Part shown: positions 32,866 to 37,202 of the stretch, one piece after another
How the letters are laid out: each line of letters begins with the position of its first letter
Numbering within the stretch: position 1 is the stretch's first letter
From: Candidatus Eisenbergiella stercoravium
GTDB lineage: Bacteria; Bacillota; Clostridia; Lachnospirales; Lachnospiraceae
Length of the DNA: 37,202 bases
Assembly (NCBI GenBank): GCA_019113175.1
Contig: DXHY01000052.1
Location: 1-37,202 of the forward strand
Reading direction: 5' to 3'
The notes under the pieces: generated by a model
Database searches by the model: none
Told to the model about the DNA's origin: nothing
The model's input: the letters and a program-made list of their open reading frames with translations, nothing else
Program-made: the position numbers and the translations under genes

Positions 32866-35800
32866 GTGAATACTGAAAAGAAACAAATCCTGTTTGCCGG
32901 CATCGATATCGGCTCAACCACCACCAAAACGGTCGTTCTGGACGCCCGGGACGGACGGACCATCCATTCCGTCTACCGCAGGCACAGCGCCCAGCAGGCA
33001 GCGAGCGTGATCGAATGCCTGAAAGAGCTTTTGAAAAAATTTCCGGGGGCGGAATTTTTCCTCGCCCTCACCGGCTCCGGTGCCAAGACGCTTTCGGACC
33101 GGCTCGGCCTTCTCTATGTACAGGAGGTAGTGGCAAACTCCATCGCCATCCGGAAGCTGTACAAAGATGTAAACACCGCTATTGAGCTGGGCGGTCAGGA
33201 CGCCAAGGTTCTGTTTTTCCGCAAAGACGCGCAGAGCGGCCAGCTTGAGGTGGCGGACATGCGGATGAACGGAAGCTGCGCCGGAGGCACGGGCGCCTTT
33301 CTGGACGAGGTTGCCGCCATCCTGCGCATTCCTGTGGAGGATCTGAACCGGACGGCGGCACAGGGCGAAACGGTCTATGACATCTCCGGCCGCTGCGGCG
33401 TTTATGCCAAGACGGACATCCAGCCCCTTCTGAACCAGGGCGTTTCCAAAGAAAACCTGGCACTCTCCTCCTTCCATGCCGTTGCGAAGCAGACCATCGG
33501 CGGCCTGGCACAGGGACTGGACATCCGCGGTCCCGTGCTGTTTGAAGGCGGCCCGATGACCTTCAATCCGACGCTGATCCGGGTGTTTGCCCAGCGTCTG
33601 AACCTCTTGGAAGATGAGATTCTGGTGCCGGAGCATCCGGAAACCATCGTGGCCTATGGAGCGGCGCTTTCTCTGGACAGCCTGTTCGCACAGAGCCGCA
33701 CTCCCATAGACCTGAACAGCCTGCTGAAAACTCTGGACGGACTTCATGAGGCAATTCAGGTTGAAAATGTGGGAACCACGCCCCTCTTCTTTGAATCGGC
33801 AGAGGAAAAGGAAGAATTTCTGCGCCGTCACGCGCTGCCGGAGCAGAGCTTCTGTCCCGGCCGGAAAAAAGTGGAAGGAAGTGCTCAGGCAGACGGACAG
33901 CAGGTCCATGCCGTTCCGGCGGAGGCGGACGGGAAGCAGGTCCGGAACGCCAGACCCGCATCTGAGCCTGTGCGTGCCTATCTCGGCATCGACTGCGGCA
34001 GCACCACCACCAAATTCGTTCTGATCGACGAGGACGAAAACCTTCTGGATTCCTTCTATGCCTCCAACGCGGGAGAACCACTTGAGGTGGCAAGAAAGGC
34101 GCTGTGGGAAATGAAGGAAAAATGGGATGCGGCCGGGACTCCCCTCTCCATCCTTGCCGTCGGCACCACAGGCTATGGAGAGCTTCTGATGGAGCGCGCC
34201 TTCAGCGCGGAATATCATGTGGTGGAAACGGTGGCCCATGCAAGAGCGGCGGCAAAGTACGTGCCGGACGCCACCTTTCTTCTGGACATCGGAGGACAGG
34301 ATATGAAGGCCATCTGGCTGGACCGGGGCGTGATCACCAACATCGTGGTCAACGAGGCCTGCTCCTCCGGCTGCGGCTCCTTCCTGGAAAACTTCGCAGC
34401 GACCCTTCACATCCCGGTGGAACAGATCGCGGAATCGGCCTTTGCCTCCGACAGCCCGGCAGCCCTCGGAAGCCGCTGCACCGTTTTCATGAACAGCAGC
34501 ATCGTCACCGCCCAGAGAAGCGGCAGACAGCCTCAGGACATCATGGCGGGCCTGTGCCGATCCATCATTGAAAATGTGTTCACCAAAGTCATCCGGGTTT
34601 CCAATCTGGATTCTCTCGGCGACAAAATCGTAGTGCAGGGCGGCACCTTCCGCAACGACGCGGTGCTGCGCGCTCTGGAGCAGTACCTGGGACGGGAGGT
34701 CGTGCGCGCGCCCTATCCCGGCGTGATGGGAGCCATCGGCGCCGCCATCCTGGCGAAGGAAAACCGGGAAAAGCAGCTCGCTTTAGGGACGGAGCCGAAG
34801 CGTACCTTCATCGGCCTGGACGCCATGCAGGACTTTTCCTATTCCCAGGCGGAGGATTCCCCCTGCCCGTTCTGCGGCAACCACTGCAAACGGACGATCC
34901 TGCGTTTTTCCAACGGAAGCTGCTGGGTGACCAACAACCGCTGCGAACGGGGCGAAGTGGTAGGCGATCCCAAAGAGGCTTCCGTCATCGCCGCGGTAAA
35001 GGAAAAACAGAAGGAACGGGAACGCACGCCGAACCTGTTTAAACTGCGGGAACGGCTGCTGTTTCAGGACTATCCCCTTTCTACGCAGCCTGCCGACAAA
35101 GGTATTGTCATCGGCCTGCCCAGGGTGCTCTCCTTCTGGGACACCATGCCCTTCTGGAGCACCTTCTTCCGGAGTCTGGGCTTCACGATACGGCTTTCCG
35201 CTCCCAGCAGCCGGGCCATGTACGAAAGCGGGCTTTCCGCCGTCACCTCGGACACGGTATGTTTTCCCGCCAAGCTGGTGCACGGACATCTGCGCAATCT
35301 GGCCAAGCAGAAGGTGGACCGCATCTTCCTGCCCTCCATCGCTTCCGTCCCTTCGGAAAACACTTCCGATACCAGTCAGTCCATGTGCGCGGTGGTAAAG
35401 GGCTATCCTCTGGTCATACGCAATTCGGATAATCCGCAGGAGCGCTTCGGCATTCCTCTGGATATGCCCATGTTCCACTGGCGTACCAACCATGACAGGG
35501 ACAGCCAGCTTACGAAATACATGGCGGAAACCTTCCAGATCTCCGAGGCGGATACAAAGGCCGCCATTCAGGCAGGAGACGCGGCCATAAAAGCCTTTCA
35601 CGCTGCCCTGAAAGAGGCGGGAGAAAAGGTGATGGAGGATGTGAAAAGGCAGGGAACTTACGCCGTGGTGCTCGCCTCACGCCCTTACCAGAACGACGCG
35701 CTGGTCAACCACGACCTGCCGGAAATGTTTACCTCTCAGGGCATCCCGGTGCTCACCGTAGATTCCCTTCCGGGAGTAGAATCGGTGGATTTAAGCAGGA

Positions 35801-37202
35801 GCACAGTGGAAATCGTCAACAACTTCCACGCCAGAATGCTCGCCTCCGCCATGCTCGCCGCCAGAAGCCCCGAGCTGGAATACGTCCAGATCGTCAGCTT
35901 CGGCTGCGGCCACGACGCCTATCTTTCCGATGAAATCATCCGCCTGATGCGGGAAATCTCAGGAAAGACGCCTCTGGTTTTAAAGCTGGATGAAAGCGAC
36001 ATTCAGGGACCGCTGCGCATCCGTGTCCGCTCCTTCCTGGAGACTCTGTCCTTAAGAAGGGAGCGCGGGGAAAAAGAGGAAGTGCGGGAGCTTCCGGAGC
36101 CCTATCCGGTAAAATTCACCGCCGCCGACAGGGAAAAACTGGTTCTGGTTCCCAACACCTCCCACGCATTCAGCCGAATCATGGCCGCCGCCTTCGCCGG
36201 ACAGGGGCTGCGCACCGAATCTCTGGAGCTGGGACGGGAGGAAGCGATCCGCTACGGCAAGCAATATGTACATAACGATATCTGCTTTCCTGCCCAGATG
36301 GTCATCGGAGAAGCACTCGCGGCTCTCAAGAGCGGGAAATATGACACCAAAAACGTTGCCATCGGCATGGGAAAATACATGGGAGACTGCCGCCTGACCC
36401 ACTACAGCAGGCTGCTCAGAAAGGCGCTGGATGACGCCGGCTTCCCGGAGGTTCCCATCCTCACCAACGACGACCATGACGCCCACCAGCTCCATCCCGG
36501 CTTCAAGATGAACCTGCTCACCTCCATGCGCATCGCCTACGCCCTTCCCATGATCGACGCCATGGAAAGCCTGCTGAGAAAGATCCGGCCCTATGAGCTG
36601 GAGGCGGGCGCTGCGGACAGAGCCTTTGAGGAAGGCCTTAACGCCCTTTGCGACGGTCTGGAAAAGAGCGGCATCCGCGGAGCGAAAAAAGGCTTCGCCA
36701 AAGCCATCGAGCTGCTGAAAGCGGTTCCCTATGACAGGAGCGAAGAACGGCCGAAGGTGCTGATCGTGGGCGAATACCTGCTGAACTTCCATCCCGGCGC
36801 CAACCATGATATTGAGGCCTATCTGGAGAAAAACGGCCTGGAGATCATCGAGGCTTCCATGACCGACGTGATCCAGAAAACCTACTTTTCCATAGGCAGC
36901 CAGGTACGGGAATATAAGCTGGATTCCAACCTGATGGAAAAAGGCTGGTACGCCGCCACGGATGTGATCTTTGACCTGGCTCATGAGGCCACGGACAAAA
37001 TTGCCTCCGCCCATCCGCTGTACGAGCCTCCCTGCCGTCTGCCGGATCTGGCGAAGGGCAGCGATCCGATCATCTACCATACCTTCGATACCGGCGAGGG
37101 CATCCTGATTCCGGGTGAGATCATCCATCACGCGAAGGAGGGCTGCCGTGCGTTCGTCATTCTGCAGCCCTTCGGCTGCCTGCCGAACCATGTCGTGGGC
37201 CG
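32866..37202 (+). CDS. Fused double BadF/BcrA-type activase and 2-hydroxyacyl-CoA dehydratase-like protein (3' end outside window)
   Basis: At least 1445 residues, cut by the window end. Starts at GTG 32866 (GGAGG 5 bases upstream). Two ASKHA ATPase domains, each a 2-hydroxyacyl-CoA dehydratase activator like HgdC, are seen: GIDIGSTTTK (12-21) with CAGGTGAF (C138), and GIDCGSTTTK (374-383) with ACSSGCGSF (C499, C503). These cysteines would hold a [4Fe-4S] cluster between subunits. Then CPFCGNHC (667-674) and a DUF2229-type region, followed by a dehydratase-component-like part with scattered Cys (SDTVCFPAK, FGCGHDA, NDICFPAQM, QPFGCLPNH). Family members are often annotated acyl-CoA dehydratase activase or CoA-substrate-specific enzyme activase; the natural substrate is not known. 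No etfAB or CoA transferase genes are visible. Confidence 0.93.
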   Translation, partial: MNTEKKQILFAGIDIGSTTTKTVVLDARDGRTIHSVYRRHSAQQAASVIECLKELLKKFPGAEFFLALTGSGAKTLSDRLGLLYVQEVVANSIAIRKLYKDVNTAIELGGQDAKVLFFRKDAQSGQLEVADMRMNGSCAGGTGAFLDEVAAILRIPVEDLNRTAAQGETVYDISGRCGVYAKTDIQPLLNQGVSKENLALSSFHAVAKQTIGGLAQGLDIRGPVLFEGGPMTFNPTLIRVFAQRLNLLEDEILVPEHPETIVAYGAALSLDSLFAQSRTPIDLNSLLKTLDGLHEAIQVENVGTTPLFFESAEEKEEFLRRHALPEQSFCPGRKKVEGSAQADGQQVHAVPAEADGKQVRNARPASEPVRAYLGIDCGSTTTKFVLIDEDENLLDSFYASNAGEPLEVARKALWEMKEKWDAAGTPLSILAVGTTGYGELLMERAFSAEYHVVETVAHARAAAKYVPDATFLLDIGGQDMKAIWLDRGVITNIVVNEACSSGCGSFLENFAATLHIPVEQIAESAFASDSPAALGSRCTVFMNSSIVTAQRSGRQPQDIMAGLCRSIIENVFTKVIRVSNLDSLGDKIVVQGGTFRNDAVLRALEQYLGREVVRAPYPGVMGAIGAAILAKENREKQLALGTEPKRTFIGLDAMQDFSYSQAEDSPCPFCGNHCKRTILRFSNGSCWVTNNRCERGEVVGDPKEASVIAAVKEKQKERERTPNLFKLRERLLFQDYPLSTQPADKGIVIGLPRVLSFWDTMPFWSTFFRSLGFTIRLSAPSSRAMYESGLSAVTSDTVCFPAKLVHGHLRNLAKQKVDRIFLPSIASVPSENTSDTSQSMCAVVKGYPLVIRNSDNPQERFGIPLDMPMFHWRTNHDRDSQLTKYMAETFQISEADTKAAIQAGDAAIKAFHAALKEAGEKVMEDVKRQGTYAVVLASRPYQNDALVNHDLPEMFTSQGIPVLTVDSLPGVESVDLSRSTVEIVNNFHARMLASAMLAARSPELEYVQIVSFGCGHDAYLSDEIIRLMREISGKTPLVLKLDESDIQGPLRIRVRSFLETLSLRRERGEKEEVRELPEPYPVKFTAADREKLVLVPNTSHAFSRIMAAAFAGQGLRTESLELGREEAIRYGKQYVHNDICFPAQMVIGEALAALKSGKYDTKNVAIGMGKYMGDCRLTHYSRLLRKALDDAGFPEVPILTNDDHDAHQLHPGFKMNLLTSMRIAYALPMIDAMESLLRKIRPYELEAGAADRAFEEGLNALCDGLEKSGIRGAKKGFAKAIELLKAVPYDRSEERPKVLIVGEYLLNFHPGANHDIEAYLEKNGLEIIEASMTDVIQKTYFSIGSQVREYKLDSNLMEKGWYAATDVIFDLAHEATDKIASAHPLYEPPCRLPDLAKGSDPIIYHTFDTGEGILIPGEIIHHAKEGCRAFVILQPFGCLPNHVVG

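Noticed and set aside
32914-34410. 498-codon minus-strand frame opposite the activase gene
   Set aside because: The plus strand encodes two ASKHA domains with exact motifs; the antisense frame has none. The same holds for antisense frames at 34783-35601 and 36052-37191.
1-37202. CRISPR array, insertion sequence or prophage
   Set aside because: No array of regular short repeats with unique spacers, no transposase and no phage structural gene were seen. The GH25 lysozyme alone does not make a prophage.

Overview
The window looks like chromosome from a low-to-moderate GC Firmicute, most likely the Clostridia family Lachnospiraceae. This rests on strong AGGAGG-type ribosome binding sites, a single-chain PurL of about 1270 residues, a fused double-activase 2-hydroxyacyl-CoA dehydratase protein, ClpC/RadA linkage, rubredoxin/hemerythrin oxygen defence and sporadic GTG/TTG starts. 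Species cannot be named from sequence alone. No CRISPR array, insertion sequence, prophage or rRNA was seen.

Layout. 1-1.7 kb: an AT-rich two-gene cassette (AAA15-type ATPase plus a short RloB-like protein) that resembles an accessory anti-phage module. 1.7-7 kb: GNAT acetyltransferase, Nudix hydrolase and purL on the minus strand, with dense hairpins between them. 7-14.7 kb: prepilin peptidase, VanZ-like membrane protein, a HAD phosphatase/GH42 beta-galactosidase pair, a tRNA-Trp gene with its own promoter and terminator, a GH25 lysozyme, a rubredoxin-bacteriohemerythrin pair and a nucleotidyltransferase. 14.7-17.8 kb: an Mrp/NBP35-type iron-sulfur cluster carrier, a 540-base gene-free stretch full of hairpins and a 30-base direct repeat, a LacI-type regulator and a small proline-rich protein. 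17.8-22.7 kb: GntR regulator-clpC-small conserved protein-radA, all on the minus strand. 22.7-27.5 kb: a membrane SH3 protein with an extreme acidic tail, then purE-purM-purN-purD. 27.5-32 kb: an AraC regulator with a Schlafen/AlbA-type ATP-binding protein, converging on a GH43 glycosidase. 32-37.2 kb: a MarR regulator and a giant CoA-dehydratase activase that runs off the window end.

How the genes fit together. PurE, PurM, PurN, PurD and PurL supply five steps of IMP synthesis but purL lies 17 kb from the others. ClpC (unfoldase) and RadA (recombination) form a stress/repair block in which a GntR-type repressor sits where ctsR-mcsA-mcsB usually sit. GH42, GH43, HAD and LacI/AraC regulators fit plant-glycan use in a gut anaerobe. 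Rubredoxin and hemerythrin fit oxygen handling.

The most unusual items are the AAA15/RloB-like cassette with a shortened effector, the repeat/hairpin gap at 15.7-16.3 kb, the self-overlapping MarR promoter palindrome, the GntR-clpC coupling with a promoter palindrome, the SH3 protein with its acid/basic tail and the AraC/AlbA-HATPase pair. I did not find a clearly undescribed multi-gene system; these are candidates.
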